Assembly (NCBI GenBank): GCA_027704905.1
Contig: CM051005.1
Location: forward strand, 29,063,314-29,127,313
Direction of reading: 5' to 3'
Length of the DNA: 64,000 bases
Origin: Muraenolepis orangiensis
Lineage: Eukaryota > Chordata > Actinopteri > Gadiformes > Muraenolepididae
The position numbers were made by a program, and so were the translations under genes. The notes beneath the pieces were generated by a model. It was not told the origin of the DNA and ran no database searches. It saw only the letters and a list, made by a program, of their open reading frames with translations. Shown here piece by piece: positions 1 through 10,085 of the stretch (the first letter of the stretch is position 1; each line of letters opens with the position of its first letter).

Positions 1-2669
1 GTTCTTTTATTATATGGCAAGGAGGCTGGATCTTCTACCCAGGGATATCTGGCGTGCCAATGTGGTTCCTTGCTGTGGCTGTCGCCCATGGCATAGGTGA
101 GGCCGTCTCTTATCACTTCGAGTTCCCTCTCCTCAGCAAGAGTCATTTCTTTGCCCCCCGGCTGGCAATTTCCACAGCGACACCCCCCGCATTTTGGTTC
201 GCATGCTGCACCGATACTATCCCATCTCCACCACTCCAGGAAGTCCCGGTTTGTGGTTGAAGTCCTTGACTCCTGGAACTTGATGTCAACCTGATTGTTC
301 GGTGGAGGTTGCTCTGGGACCCTGCAGGTGAGCTCCTCATACTTCACAGCAGCTGCTCTCATTGACCTTGCAAAATGTGTTTTGGACATGTGGGCTGACA
401 CGGTGAGCTCCTCAAAGAGCTCGGGGTGCGTTCCCCCGACCGTCTTTCCCAGTGGTCCGTCCCACAGCACGAGGTCTCCAACGACTTTGATTCTCTGAGG
501 TGCTAGCTGACCTTCTCTATGGCTTATGAGCAGGTTTATTTCTCTGGGTCTCTTAAGCTCTTCAAGTGGTATGTCTGGGAAGACTTTCTGTAGTCGCTTC
601 GGTGTCACACTTTTGTGTACATCTGCAATACTGTCTAACCCATAACAAACCAATTGGTGCGACTTGAGAGTGCCTTTGGGAGTGGTTACTCTGATCTTTA
701 GAAGGTACCGCTTCGTCTCCACGTGGACTTTCATCCCCCCAACCCCATGGACGACGAGGGTGATTCCTTCACTTCTGAGGTTGAGCCTGTTTGCAGCCTT
801 GTGGGTTATGTAATTGGTGTCTGAAGCCAAATCAATTAACGTCCCAATTTTCTGCCCAGCATTGGCTGTGACTTCGAGAAGCATCATGATCACTGGCAGC
901 TCTTTCAACCCGCTCTCCACTAGAAGGCCCGGCTGCTCTTTTACAGTGCTGAAAGCCTTCGATGCAGTGTTTGAGAATACATCCCGACACTGCTTTGCCA
1001 ACTCTGGTTGAAGCCTGTTGAAGAACCTCTCCTGCTCCTCTGTATATTTCCTCCTGCTTTTCTCTTCCTCTGGACCAAAACTGCTCTTTTTCTGACCTGC
1101 GCCCCTTTTCTTCAACTCAGCATTGGGGCACAGATAGAAATGGTGCTCAGGAGTACGCTCCTCCTTGCAGACGTAGTTTGTGCACAGAAAGCCGGGTTTG
1201 CAATAAGAACTGCTTTCATGAACCTCAAGACACCTCTTGCATGCTCCCAACTTTCCGACTGCAGCCTTTTTCTCTGCTAGCTTTAGCACTCGAAACTCCT
1301 TGCAAAAGTAGAGCTTCTTCCTGTGCTTTTCATCACCACAGACTACACACCCTGTGTGGTCATCGCCTGACTTGGTAGATTTTGTTCTGGCATATCTTGG
1401 CTCAGTCCTGGTTTCTCTTCTACTTGGCTCTTCATCCCTCAGTTGCTCGAGCTGCTCATATATGCTCTCTTGCTCCTTGAGAAATGTCAAGAGACTGTCA
1501 AACCGATTGTCTGGTGCCACAGCATTTCTCCTGTCAGCGACATAGACAAGCCATTCCTTTTTGAGAGATTCAGGAAGTTTACTTTCTATTGATCTCGTTA
1601 CCAGCGGATTTTTAATAGCACCTGTGTCACCGAGGTCACTCAAGTCTTGAAGCGCCTTCTCCACAGCTTGAATTAATTCCACTATTTTCCGTGGCTGATT
1701 ACTCCTGACAGCTGGCATCCTCTGTAACTCCTCCACTATTTCAATAGCAATGGATGTTTGGTTGCCATAGCGGTTTTCTAGGACACGGAAGATGTCATCT
1801 GCAGTGTTGTAAGTAGTGAGGCGAAGGTCCCTTATGATTCTGTCATCCAGACTGTCTAGTAGATGAACCTTTTTCACCTCCCTTGAACCGGTCGGCTCAC
1901 CCTGTCTCTGGAGTGCTTCCCAGTCCTTCTTCCACCTGTGGAAATCACGTTTGTTGCCGGTGAACTTGGGAAGGGATGTCGGTTTCAACCTGATGGCCGC
2001 CACAGGATAATTGGGGGCAATCGGTCCTCTTTCAGCATCCTCCTTTATCCTCCACTGCATGAAGTCGGCTTTTCTGGAAACCAGCTGGGGGACTTCGAGA
2101 TCGAGGCCCCTTAGGGCATTCTGAATGCCCCTTCTCTCGTCTGGGGGGACCCATCGTTCCCACCGACCGTGCACCTCCTTTGCGGTCCTTACTAGCTCTT
2201 GCAGGTGGTTGAGCATGAAGTTATACCCCTCCTGGCTACCGCTGGGTTCTGCAGCAGTGGCGCGTCCACACACAGCCTCTGCTGCCTGTAGTGCTGTGGA
2301 CATTTCACCAACCCCAAAGTTGGTCCACAGAGCCTCCTGAATTAGACCTTTGACCTCCTTTAGTTTCCCCTCACACTCATTCGCAGTCTTTGTTAGGTCG
2401 GCCTTTTGCTGTTCTACTAACACAGCTTCCTCATCTGCGTCCAGCTCCGCCTCCAGATCTGCAATGAATGCAGCTTCCACATCGTCATTAGCCTCCATGA
2501 CTTTTTCAGCACCTGTTGTGAGCTTCTCAAAGCTGTCTCTGAGCTGTTCTTCAGACATGTCTCCATAGGTCCTGGTAATACTGTTGACCAGACGAGAGAA
2601 CAATCGTTTTGCCGTCGCTCTCTCCACCTTGAGTTGCTCAACTGGCTTTCCAATAGCTTCTTCAGCCAT
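1..2669 (-). CDS. BEL/Pao-type LTR retrotransposon Gag-protease ORF, open at window edge
   Basis: Starting at the ATG at 2669-2667, one frame can be read for 889 codons without a stop and runs off the window start, so the ORF is partial only because of the cut. The first ~200 residues are acidic and helical. The region near 1,900-1,700 (KFTGNKRDFHRWKKDWE, then a helical Gag-like domain) fits DUF1759 of BEL/Pao Gag. Around 1,330-1,130 there are Cys/His clusters (CVVCGDEKH, CKRC). Near 830 comes an aspartic-protease-like stretch (GTLIDLASDTNYI), as in the A16/DUF1758 peptidase of these elements. The last residues (WVEDPASLPYNKR) match the usual lead-in to reverse transcriptase, which would lie just outside. 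The element sits antisense in a ccdc39 intron. The absence of stops suggests a young copy. The class is confident; the exact family is not. Confidence 0.82.
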   Translation of the reverse strand, partial: MAEEAIGKPVEQLKVERATAKRLFSRLVNSITRTYGDMSEEQLRDSFEKLTTGAEKVMEANDDVEAAFIADLEAELDADEEAVLVEQQKADLTKTANECEGKLKEVKGLIQEALWTNFGVGEMSTALQAAEAVCGRATAAEPSGSQEGYNFMLNHLQELVRTAKEVHGRWERWVPPDERRGIQNALRGLDLEVPQLVSRKADFMQWRIKEDAERGPIAPNYPVAAIRLKPTSLPKFTGNKRDFHRWKKDWEALQRQGEPTGSREVKKVHLLDSLDDRIIRDLRLTTYNTADDIFRVLENRYGNQTSIAIEIVEELQRMPAVRSNQPRKIVELIQAVEKALQDLSDLGDTGAIKNPLVTRSIESKLPESLKKEWLVYVADRRNAVAPDNRFDSLLTFLKEQESIYEQLEQLRDEEPSRRETRTEPRYARTKSTKSGDDHTGCVVCGDEKHRKKLYFCKEFRVLKLAEKKAAVGKLGACKRCLEVHESSSYCKPGFLCTNYVCKEERTPEHHFYLCPNAELKKRGAGQKKSSFGPEEEKSRRKYTEEQERFFNRLQPELAKQCRDVFSNTASKAFSTVKEQPGLLVESGLKELPVIMMLLEVTANAGQKIGTLIDLASDTNYITHKAANRLNLRSEGITLVVHGVGGMKVHVETKRYLLKIRVTTPKGTLKSHQLVCYGLDSIADVHKSVTPKRLQKVFPDIPLEELKRPREINLLISHREGQLAPQRIKVVGDLVLWDGPLGKTVGGTHPELFEELTVSAHMSKTHFARSMRAAAVKYEELTCRVPEQPPPNNQVDIKFQESRTSTTNRDFLEWWRWDSIGAACEPKCGGCRCGNCQPGGKEMTLAEERELEVIRDGLTYAMGDSHSKEPHWHARYPWVEDPASLPYNKR

Positions 2670-3572
2670 ATTTAATTCCCCAGGTTGCTCAGAGATGAGA
2701 AGGTAAGTACACCTGTTCAATGATGATTTTGTGTCGTCTTATTTGAACTTGATTGTTTGTTTCCAGGTTATTGCTCCTGCTGTTCCAGCACACAATTCCT
2801 AGATTGACCGTTTCCTGTCTCCAGTTTTCAGGTCTCGCGGTTTTTCACTGTCAAGTTATGTGTTTACTGCAGATTCCCCACTTGATAGGGACGCCATCTA
2901 CCCGAAGAGTCCAACTGGATTTCACTCAACAAATGACCAAACTGAATTTCTTTTTCTCTTTTATTTTCACCAGAGTACTTTCATTCATTTCGGCCAATTT
3001 GAGTGCAGGTGAAAAACCTTTTGGGGAAGGAAATGAAATCACGGTATTAATAAATAATAGTACTGTATAATAATTAATAGTGAACAATATAATACAATCC
3101 AACAATTAATAATCAGTAACTAACAAAATACTATACACAACAGCTCATCACCATTCCCCGCGCACACGCAAAGAGCCAAACAAACGCCCACACACACACA
3201 CGCACACACAGGCTCTTTCCCCGCGCCACAAAGCCAGCGCGAGAGCGGCTAGGCAGCAGCGGTGGCAAGTCCTCCCGAAAGTCTACCAAGGTACAGCATC
3301 TTACCGGCTGCCTTCCGGGTGTTAGAGATGGTTCCACATCCGCAGTTTGTCTGTTTAACAGGCTCCTTTCTCCGCGGAGTTTGTGTTCCGCGGTGTCTGT
3401 TCACCTGTTTATTTCCGGGACCTCCTCTATTTGTGACGCCGCCTGCTCTTCAATGCGCGTCGATGGGGTTGATTTGAAATTGGCTGCAGCCATGTTTTTC
3501 CACAGTATTTCGTTTCTGGTTTGACTTGACACACACACACACACACACACACGTGATTGAAGGTGACCAACA
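2670..3572 (-). mobile_element. Leader, tRNA-Asn-like primer site and putative 5' LTR of the BEL/Pao element
   Basis: Upstream of the Gag start there is a ~220-bp leader. At 2887-2896 the minus strand reads TGGCGTCCCT, which matches the 3' end of eukaryotic tRNA-Asn plus CCA and is a plausible primer-binding site. The LTR would then start at 2897. A minus-strand AATAAA near 2960 and an A/T-rich TATA-like stretch near 3065 fit R/U5 and a promoter. I place the far end near 3572, where the minus strand begins TGTTGG, but the inner end reads ...TAGA rather than CA and no target duplication was confirmed. The outer boundary is tentative. Confidence 0.4.
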
Positions 3573-3603
3573 CATTTGATGTCCATTCCTGACGTGCATT
3601 GCC

Positions 3604-3770
3604 AAATTCATAAACGCATTCGGATCCGGATCTGCAGCAAAATCTTTGAAGTCTTTGAAGTTCCTTTGAAGTAATCTAACTGCCAGGTTATGTCCATTTT
3701 CGAAACATAAGCTTTTGAGTTGTCTTGCTCACAGACAGAGAGATTGACAGACAAACGGGGGCAGAAAAAA
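3604..3770 (-). repeat. Copy 1 of a short dispersed repeat (GGATCCGGATCTG / GACAGACAAAC type)
   Basis: This stretch shares the GATCCGGATC core and the 'gtt.ttgct.acagac...gacagacaaac' end with copies at 41,835-42,030, 42,405-42,610 and part of 56,460-56,830. It ends about 20 bp before a ccdc39 exon, so it supplies part of that exon's upstream acceptor environment. The family was not identified. Confidence 0.5.
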
Positions 3771-3791
3771 CATAACCTCTCTCCCCACCAG

Positions 3792-4000
3792 GACGCCATG
3801 GTGGAAGGCAACATCCTGAAGCTGGAGCTCCGGCGCCGGCGAGACCTGCTGAACAACAGGGCGGACGGCGTGCTTTCCCAGGAGAAGAGGAGGCTGGAGC
3901 TCCAGACCGCCATGAGGGAGCAGGAGGATGAGATCAGGGTCCACAAGGAGATGCTGGCCAAGGAGGTGAAGATCGCCCAGCAGGAGAGACAGGAGCTCAG
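3792..4000 (+). CDS. ccdc39: ccdc39 exon A (coiled coil)
   Basis: Acceptor ...ctccccaccag ends at 3791 and the donor gtgagg starts at 4001. The 209 bp encode DAMVEGNILKLELRRRRDLL onward, with heptad-like Leu/Met spacing to QERQEL. It ends with two bases (AG) that pair with T of the next exon to give Ser. Confidence 0.88.
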
Positions 4001-7000
4001 GTGAGGAGAAGCCGAAGAAAAATATAAGGATATGCAGTGGTATAAAAAAAGGATTGCGGTTCCTTCGGAGTGGGTTTTGATTTATGTGTGTCTACTTTTT
4101 CACTGATTTTATCCAAAGCAAGTTCCGATGGCTTTTAGTATTACATCATTTAGCAGAAATTGGAATGTGACACGTAGCGGTCACAGCCAGGGGGTTCGAA
4201 CCCAGAACCCTTCGGCCCGGGAGTCAGAACACCTCCCCCGCGTCTCCTCACATTGTGGTGCCATTCTGTGTGGCCAGGCAGGGTGAAAGAGAGAGAGCGT
4301 GACTTAACTGTGACTCTTCATTGTGTGTTAGTGTGGAGACGCACGAGAGCCTCTCCAGGGTCGACGTGATGAGGACGCGGTACGAGGTCCAGACCATCTC
4401 CATGGGGATGCTCGAAGGGGAGGAGGACAAGTCACAGGCGTACTACATCGTCAAGGTCAGGGTCAGGGTTATCCCGGTCAGAGAGCGGCGGAAGGGGACG
4501 GGTTCTCTGGCTGTACATGTGTGAGCGGGGGTGCACCTAAATGGAGCTTTTGCTGGTGCTTTTTCCTACGATGCATAGCTTTCCACCCAGACCCCGACCA
4601 CCCCATCGCCTCTAAGCTCATCAATCAACTTAACCCTCGCTGACCCCAATGCATGGTTGATTTGATGGATTAGAATTACATTGTATTAATTCATTTGTAA
4701 TTGAGCAGACATTATTGTTCAAAGTGACTTACAATAAGTGCATTCAACATGGCACCAGGCAAGAGAACTACTAATCACCAGAAATCATGCGTGCATTTGC
4801 TTTCTAACAGCCTCTGAGAGCAGAACCAGTGCTCGGGTAAAAGTGCAATAAGTTGGCTCTCTAGACTTTACACAATAAGTATGTCAAACAGGGGCTACGA
4901 CAAATAGAGAAGCCATGAGATACAATAAGCAAAAGCTGACAAGTGCTGGCAAACAATACAGCTAGAATATCAAAACATAACCACCTGTACCCTGATGCCG
5001 ACCATGAACCAGATTTAAAGATGGTTCCATTTTGGTGTTCCATTAGCGATAGTGGTGATTAGATATCGTGATTTGTCTACCAACTACCCTCTCTAACCAA
5101 CTCTGGTTACAAACTATTCTAATTATTACCTTAAAAGTAAGCATCTTTCCCATAATAGCTGCACCTGAACTCTATGAACAAGCATCAGAGAAGACTATGT
5201 ATTTGCTACGGTACCCGATCACCTCGTAGGAGGGGAGTAACCAGGGTAACCTCCTCCCCAGGCTGCCCAGGAGAAGGAGGAGCTTCGGCGGAAGGGTGAA
5301 AACCTGAACGCCGAGATCATCAAGATGGAGACAGAGATCCGGGCGATGGACAACACAATCCAACTGGTCAACAGCTGCAACTCATCCTACCGCAAGTCCT
5401 TACATACAGTGCTTGAGTCTGGTGAGTGAAGAGGAATGATTATGCTGCCGCCTAATGCTGTAATGTCTTCTCCCGGAGATCATTCTATAACAGTGCTTCC
5501 CAACCTGGGGTCCGAGCCCTGGGGTGTGGTGTGGTGTAGACCCAGTCTGACTCAGTGTGGTGTGGTGTAGACCCAGTCTGACTCAGTGTGGTGTGGTGTA
5601 GACCCAGTCTGACTCGGTGTGGTGTGGTGTAGACCCAGTCTGACTCGGTGTGGTGTGGTGTAGACCCAGTCTGACTCGGTGTGGTGTGGTGTAGACCCAG
5701 TCTGACTCGGTGTGGTGTGGTGTAGACCCAGTCTGACTCGGTGTGGTGTGGTGTAGACCCAGTCTGACTCGGTGTGGTGTGGTGTAGACCCAGTCTGACT
5801 CGGTGTGGTGTGGTGTAGACCCAGTCTGACTCGGTGTGGTGTGGTGTAGACCCAGTCTGACTCGGTGTGGTGTGGTGTAGAGCCAGTCTGACTCGGTGTG
5901 GTGTGGTGTAGACCCAGTCTGACTCCGGGCGTGGTGTGTTTCCAGGCCCGGAGCATGAGGAGATGGCCAGGCTGAAGGAGGAGCTGTGGGCGGCGGAGGA
6001 GGAGTACAGGTACAAGAGGATGCAGACCACGGAGCTCCAGGAGGACATTCAGGTAGGAAGGCCTCCCGACCTACTCCGTTTTTTTGTTCCCCGAATCTGC
6101 GTCTAGAATTTAGCTGATCCTTATCTGGTCTCTCCTTTTGTTGTCCCTGAGAAGAGAACAGAATAGAGAGTACAACGATTGTGTTACTCGCATTCAATGG
6201 TGCTGAGGGGAGTCGGCCGGTTCTTCCTCAGCTGCTATTCAACCGCTGTTTGTGAGCCTGTGTATTGTGTACAGCAGTGGTTCCCAAACCTTTTTTTATG
6301 CAGGGCCCCCACTTTTGTAGATAAAATAAAAATAAATATGCCCCCCCCCACCTAAAGACACTCTCAGACACATCTTTTGCTTGCACACTCCTTGTCACAC
6401 TTCAAATCAAACATTGTCTGTTAATTAATACAGAACTGTAATGGCAAAATCAATAGGAACAAGTTATGTGTGTGTGTGTGCTGCCCCCAGGGTATGAACA
6501 GCACCATGGAGATGCTTGCACAGGAGGAAAAGGTGGGGCACGAGCTGATGAATGAGAATCAGTCACGCTCAGCTCAGCTGAAGAAGGAATTGGATTCCCA
6601 GAACGAGAAAATTGTTCGAGCCACCAAACAGGTCTGATGCGCTGCCAATGTCTCTCTCCCTCTTTCTCTTCCCCCCTCGTGTTGGCCAGGGAAATTGGCC
6701 TTCCTCAGGTGGCGCACCCCCCCTCTGGAACACCCTTCTTAACCACATCAGACAGTCAGACACCCTAGCATCTTTCCAACAGGTCCTCAAAACCCACCTC
6801 TTCACAACTGCTTTCTCCTGCTAGCCCCTCTATCCTCTCATCATCTTCATCCTCACCTCATGTTTTCTGTACATGTTTGTTTGTCACCTCTCTTTTTTGT
6901 TAAGCGCCTTTGTGTATTTTGAAAAGTGCTATATAAATCAAATGTATTATAATTATTATTATAGTTGTTATTATAATTATTTAAATATCACCCTTCATGC

Positions 7001-9462
7001 TTCATTCAGTGCTCCAAGTTGACCAGGGAGATACGGTCGGCCAATCAGAGCGGTGGGGGGCAGAGCTTCATGGAGCGGGACATGAAGCTGAGGGAGATGA
7101 GGGACTTCAACAGGACCATCAACCGCATGCTGCTGGAGGTGAAGGAGGACCAGCCCCACCTCTGGCCCTCCATTCACCAGTCCCTTGTGCAGGTGCAAGT
7201 CAACTATTGTGTTCAATATGAAAAGCTTTGAGCAGACCGCAGACACCCATTTAAAACAAAGTGTTTTCCACAATTGTGGTGACCACAATGTTTTTGTCCC
7301 CTATCAGGCCAACCTGTCCCTGCCTTCCCCCTCCTTCACCCCTGCCACCTGTCAGCTGGCAGGCAGCTCGGCTCGCAGCAGGTGAGAGCTCACCGTCCCT
7401 ATGGTCACCTGCACCGCCGCGACCTGCACTACCACACCAACACTGCCACCACCTCCGTCACCATCGCCACCTGCAACGCCATCACCACCCCCTTCACATT
7501 GCCTCTTCCACCACTACCACCTCCTCCCCCACCACCCCCACCACCACCACCTCCTCTCCTCCTCCCCCCCACCACCACCTCCTCTCCTCCTCCTCCCCCC
7601 CACCACCACCTCCTCTCCTCCACCACCCCCACCACCACCACCTCCTCTCCTCCTCCTCCTCCCCCCCCCACCACCACCTCCTCTCCTCCTCCACCACCCC
7701 CTCCTCTCCTCCTCCCCCACCCCCACCACCTCCTCTCCTCCTCCTCCCCCCCACCACCACCTCCTCTCCTCCTCCACCACCCCCACCCCCTCCACCACCA
7801 CCTCCTCTCCTCCTCCACCACCCCCACCACCACCACCTCCTCCTCCCCCACCCTCACCACCTCCTCTCCTCCTCCCCCCCACCACCACCTCCTCTCCTCC
7901 CCCCCACCACCACCTCCTCTCCTCCTCCACCACCCCCACCACCACCTCCTCTCCTCCTCCACCACCCCCACCACCACCTCCTCTCCTCCTCCCCCACCCC
8001 CACCACCTCCTCTCCTCCTCCCCCCCACCACCACCTCCTCTCCTCCTCCACCACCACCCCCACCACCACCTCCTCCTCCCCCCCCACCACCACCACCACC
8101 TCCTCTCCTCCCCCCACCACCACCTCCTCTCCTCCTCTACCACCACCACCTCCTCCTCCCCCACCCCCACCACCTCCTCTCCTCCTCCCCCCCACCACCA
8201 CCTCCTCTCCTCCTCCACCACCCCCACCACCACCTCTCCTCCCCCACCACCACCTCCTCTCCTCCTCCCCCACCCCCACCACCACCTCCTCTCCTCCTCC
8301 CCCACCCCCACCACCACCTCCTCTCCTCCTCCTCCCCCCACCACCACCTCCTCTCCTCCTCCCCCCACCACCACCACCTCCTCTCCTCCTCCCCCCACCA
8401 CCACCACCACCTCCTCTCCTCCTCCCCCCACCACCACCTCCTCTCCTCCTCCTCCTCCCCCTCACCACCACCTCCTCTCCTCCTCCACCACCTCCTCTCC
8501 TCCTCCTCCCCCCCACCACCACCTCCTCTCCTCCTCCCCAACGTATCAGAACCGCTACATTCAAAACTCCCACTCACTCTAAACATTACTCACAGCGTCT
8601 TAAAGGAGACGTACCTCCTCTCCTAGTGTTCATAGTGAATGTCTGTGTCCCAAGTGGGTCACCACAAAATGGCATTATTAGTGACGCAATGTTCTCCTGG
8701 GACACCGCGATTGTCATGTAAATGTCAAAAAGTGTATGAATTTACACCTCAAAGTGAGCTTCTCAACTCAGTCCTGAAAAGTAGGGTGTCGTAGGGTGTG
8801 GTCGGAATCCCTGAAATGTTTCAGTTTTCAGTCGCACCTCGGTTAGGTTTAGGCAAACACCACTACCTGGTCAGGTTTAACTTCTCCCATATGCTGTTTT
8901 GTGTAGTTTGTACTTCCTCAAAGCCACACACACTGTCGCTGAATGTGAGGCTTGGCCACCGGAGTGTAGCCAAATAGACTCCAGGAAATAGAGGAAAAAT
9001 AGACTCCACCCATTCAATGGGCTTGAAGCAATAGAAGGAAATAGATAGATTATGTGAGATTGCAATAGATTTCCTGGAAAATCCTAAATACACACCTTGG
9101 TAACCATTAATAGCAAAAAAAGAGGTACATTTTTGGCTTTATGTTGTCTCTCACTTTAAACAATTAGCGATTTAAAATCAATTAGACATTTTCTTCACCA
9201 CTGCAATTTTTCTGACAACGTTCTCCCCCTGTTGTTTCACCCCTCCCTCCCTCTTCCCCTATTGCTATGCGTCAGGTCCTCTGCCTCCTCCGCATCCAGT
9301 AGCAGTTCCAGGGCTCCGGCGCTCTGCTCCCCCGCCACCAGGACGGTGGAGCTGGGCCTGGGTCTGTCCGTCACCTCCTCTGGTCTGGCCGTGTCCCCGC
9401 GCCCCGGCAGCACCAACGGCAGCAGAAGCAGCAGACGCAGCGGCCGAGGCAAGAACCCCTAG
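3792..9462 (+). CDS. ccdc39: ccdc39, C-terminal part (eight exons)
   Basis: Joined exons: 3792-4000, 4332-4455, 5262-5421, 5946-6052, 6491-6631, 7010-7192, 7308-7381, 9276-9462. All have AG/GT borders and compatible phases, giving 1,185 nt = 394 residues plus TAG. The product is a long charged coiled coil followed by a Ser/Arg-rich tail. Fragments such as MVEGNILKLELRRRRDLLNN, DKSQAYYIVKAAQEKEELRR and MKLREMRDFNRTINRMLLEV are characteristic of CCDC39. With CCDC40 this protein sets the 96-nm ruler and anchors inner dynein arms and the nexin-dynein regulatory complex in motile cilia. The full protein is about 940 residues, so roughly the N-terminal 60% lies left of the window. No frameshift or stop is seen, so the gene looks functional. 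Its introns hold a BEL element, a 31-bp VNTR, a LINE tail and a 1-kb pyrimidine array. Confidence 0.9.
4175..4245. repeat. Possible tRNA-derived SINE fragment
   Basis: The bases GGGTTCGAACCCAG look like a Pol III B-box within a short dispersed fragment upstream of ccdc39 exon B. No A-box or tail was seen, so this is only a resemblance. Confidence 0.25.
4332..4455 (+). CDS. ccdc39: ccdc39 exon B
   Basis: Acceptor tgtgtgttag ends at 4331. The 124-bp exon encodes VETHESLSRVDVMRTRYEVQ ... DKSQAYYIVK. The donor gtcagg is weak (no +4/+5 AG) but phase and homology agree. Confidence 0.85.
4680..4765. repeat. Fish dispersed-repeat fragment
   Basis: The segment 'caaagtgacttacaataagtgcattcaa' type sequence is a common terminal motif of short fish transposon relics. 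It lies in a ccdc39 intron, and nothing coding is visible from 4,456 to 5,261. Confidence 0.35.
5262..5421 (+). CDS. ccdc39: ccdc39 exon C (coiled coil)
   Basis: Acceptor cctccccag ends at 5261 and the strong donor gtgagt starts at 5422. The 160-bp exon encodes AAQEKEELRRKGENLNAEII ... CNSSYRKSLHTVLES plus one base of Gly. The 'NSCNSSY' segment is typical of CCDC39. Confidence 0.9.
5487..5932. repeat. 31-bp VNTR (about 13 copies) inside a hAT-like terminal fragment
   Basis: From about 5,519 a 31-bp unit (GTGTGGTGTGGTGTAGACCC plus AGTCTGACTCG) is repeated about 13 times with near identity. The bases just before it (5,490-5,518, 'cagtgcttcccaacctgggg') resemble the end of a hAT transposon. The array stops 13 bp before the acceptor of the next ccdc39 exon. 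Long minus-strand frames here are repeat artefacts. Confidence 0.9.
5946..6052 (+). CDS. ccdc39: ccdc39 exon D
   Basis: The acceptor tgtgtttccag ends at 5945 with the VNTR immediately upstream; the donor gtagga starts at 6053. The 107 bp encode PEHEEMARLKEELWAAEEEY RYKRMQTTELQEDIQ. Confidence 0.88.
6268..6365. repeat. hAT-like terminal fragment
   Basis: The sequence CAGTGGTTCCCAAACCTTTT followed by a poly-C stretch resembles the terminal inverted repeat of hAT-type DNA transposons. Only one end is present. Confidence 0.35.
6491..6631 (+). CDS. ccdc39: ccdc39 exon E
   Basis: The acceptor gctgcccccag ends at 6490. The 141-bp in-phase exon encodes GMNSTMEMLAQEEKVGHELM ... NEKIVRATKQ. The donor gtctga is non-canonical at +3/+4 but supported by homology and phase. 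Confidence 0.87.
6640..6965 (+). mobile_element. 5'-truncated LINE 3' end
   Basis: The bases at 6,700-6,825 encode a typical LINE ORF2 terminus (LLNHIRQSDTLASFQQVLKT HLF). A short UTR then ends in AAGTGCTATATAAATCAAAT and an ATT-rich tail. Sense orientation relative to ccdc39. Confidence 0.7.
7010..7192 (+). CDS. ccdc39: ccdc39 exon F
   Basis: The acceptor cttcattcag ends at 7009, within 45 bp of the LINE tail. The 183-bp in-phase exon encodes CSKLTREIRSANQSGGGQSF and MKLREMRDFNRTINRMLLEV, the end of the long coiled coil. The donor is gtgcaa. Confidence 0.9.
7308..7381 (+). CDS. ccdc39: ccdc39 exon G
   Basis: The acceptor ccctatcag ends at 7307 and the donor gtgaga starts at 7382. The 74 bp encode ANLSLPSPSFTPATCQLAGS and SAR, the start of the low-complexity Ser-rich tail. 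They end with AG of an Arg codon. Confidence 0.87.
7495..8542. repeat. ~1-kb C/T/A pyrimidine-rich tandem array in the last ccdc39 intron
   Basis: The plus strand is an irregular array of CCACCACCACCTCCTCTCCT-type units for about 1,045 bp. Guanine is absent over long stretches. The minus strand is correspondingly purine- and G-rich (GGAGGAGAGGAGG, GGTGGTGG). ORFs of 150-480 residues in all frames are composition artefacts. Confidence 0.95.
9276..9462 (+). CDS. ccdc39: ccdc39 terminal coding exon H
   Basis: The acceptor tatgcgtcag ends at 9275. After the split Arg codon the exon encodes SSASSASSSSSRAPALCSPA ... RSSRRSGRGKNP and ends at TAG 9460-9462. CCDC39 proteins characteristically end in such a Ser/Arg/Lys-rich tail. 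Confidence 0.88.
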
Positions 9463-9532
9463 TGTCTGGGAGAGAGAGGGGCATTGGGGGAGTTGACCCA
9501 AAAACACACTGTCCATGGAGGGATTGTTTGAA

Positions 9533-9538
9533 AATAAA
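9533..9538 (+). terminator. ccdc39 polyadenylation signal candidate
   Basis: AATAAA lies 70 bp after the ccdc39 stop codon in an A/T-rich context and is the first such hexamer downstream. Confidence 0.6.
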
Positions 9539-9865
9539 TATATACATTGTTCTATCGTTGAGTTATCTTATATGTACCAATTACCATTTTATTGATATAG
9601 TTGTCTAACATATGCGTTTGACATTTCAAATGATACATTTAAAAATGTTCATAGGTAACCATTCATAGACGGTTAATGTGTAGGAAATCGTCTTACCTGG
9701 TCACCATCACGGGCAGAAAAGACTTCAGCGTTTTCTATATGGTGGTCCAATGAAAAAAGGACCAAACTAAATTACATTCATGCATGCATACAATATAAAA
9801 TAGTATGACTATTATGGCTTGTTGAAATTAATTTTAAGGTTGAAGCGATACCTGCAGCAAACTGG

Positions 9866-10085
9866 ATGCTTTTTATATAGTGCTTTTATCCAAAGCGCTT
9901 TACAGGTCATGCCTCACATTCACCCATTCATACACCCATCATACACACCGAGGGCGGAGTCAGCCATCAAGGAGACAGCCAGCACGTCAGGAGCAGTTAG
10001 GGTTAGGGGGTCTTTCTCAAGGACACCCACAGTTTTTGCTAGGAGGAGGCAGGGAGGCGACCGCCCTACCTCCTGAGCTCTACTC
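9866..10085. repeat. Common teleost dispersed repeat
   Basis: The segment reads like a widespread fish repeat: 'tatatagtgcttttatccaaagcgctttac', 'tcacccattcatacac', 'ttagggttaggg', 'tcaaggacac', and a closing 'gaggcgaccgccctacct'. No coding capacity. The flanks at 9,540-9,865 and 10,086-10,485 show nothing recognisable. Confidence 0.45.

Noticed and set aside
7261..8721. Proline/Ser/Thr/His-rich and Gly/Glu/Arg-rich ORFs up to 486 residues
   Set aside because: Composition artefacts of the CCACC/TCCTCC array inside a ccdc39 intron.
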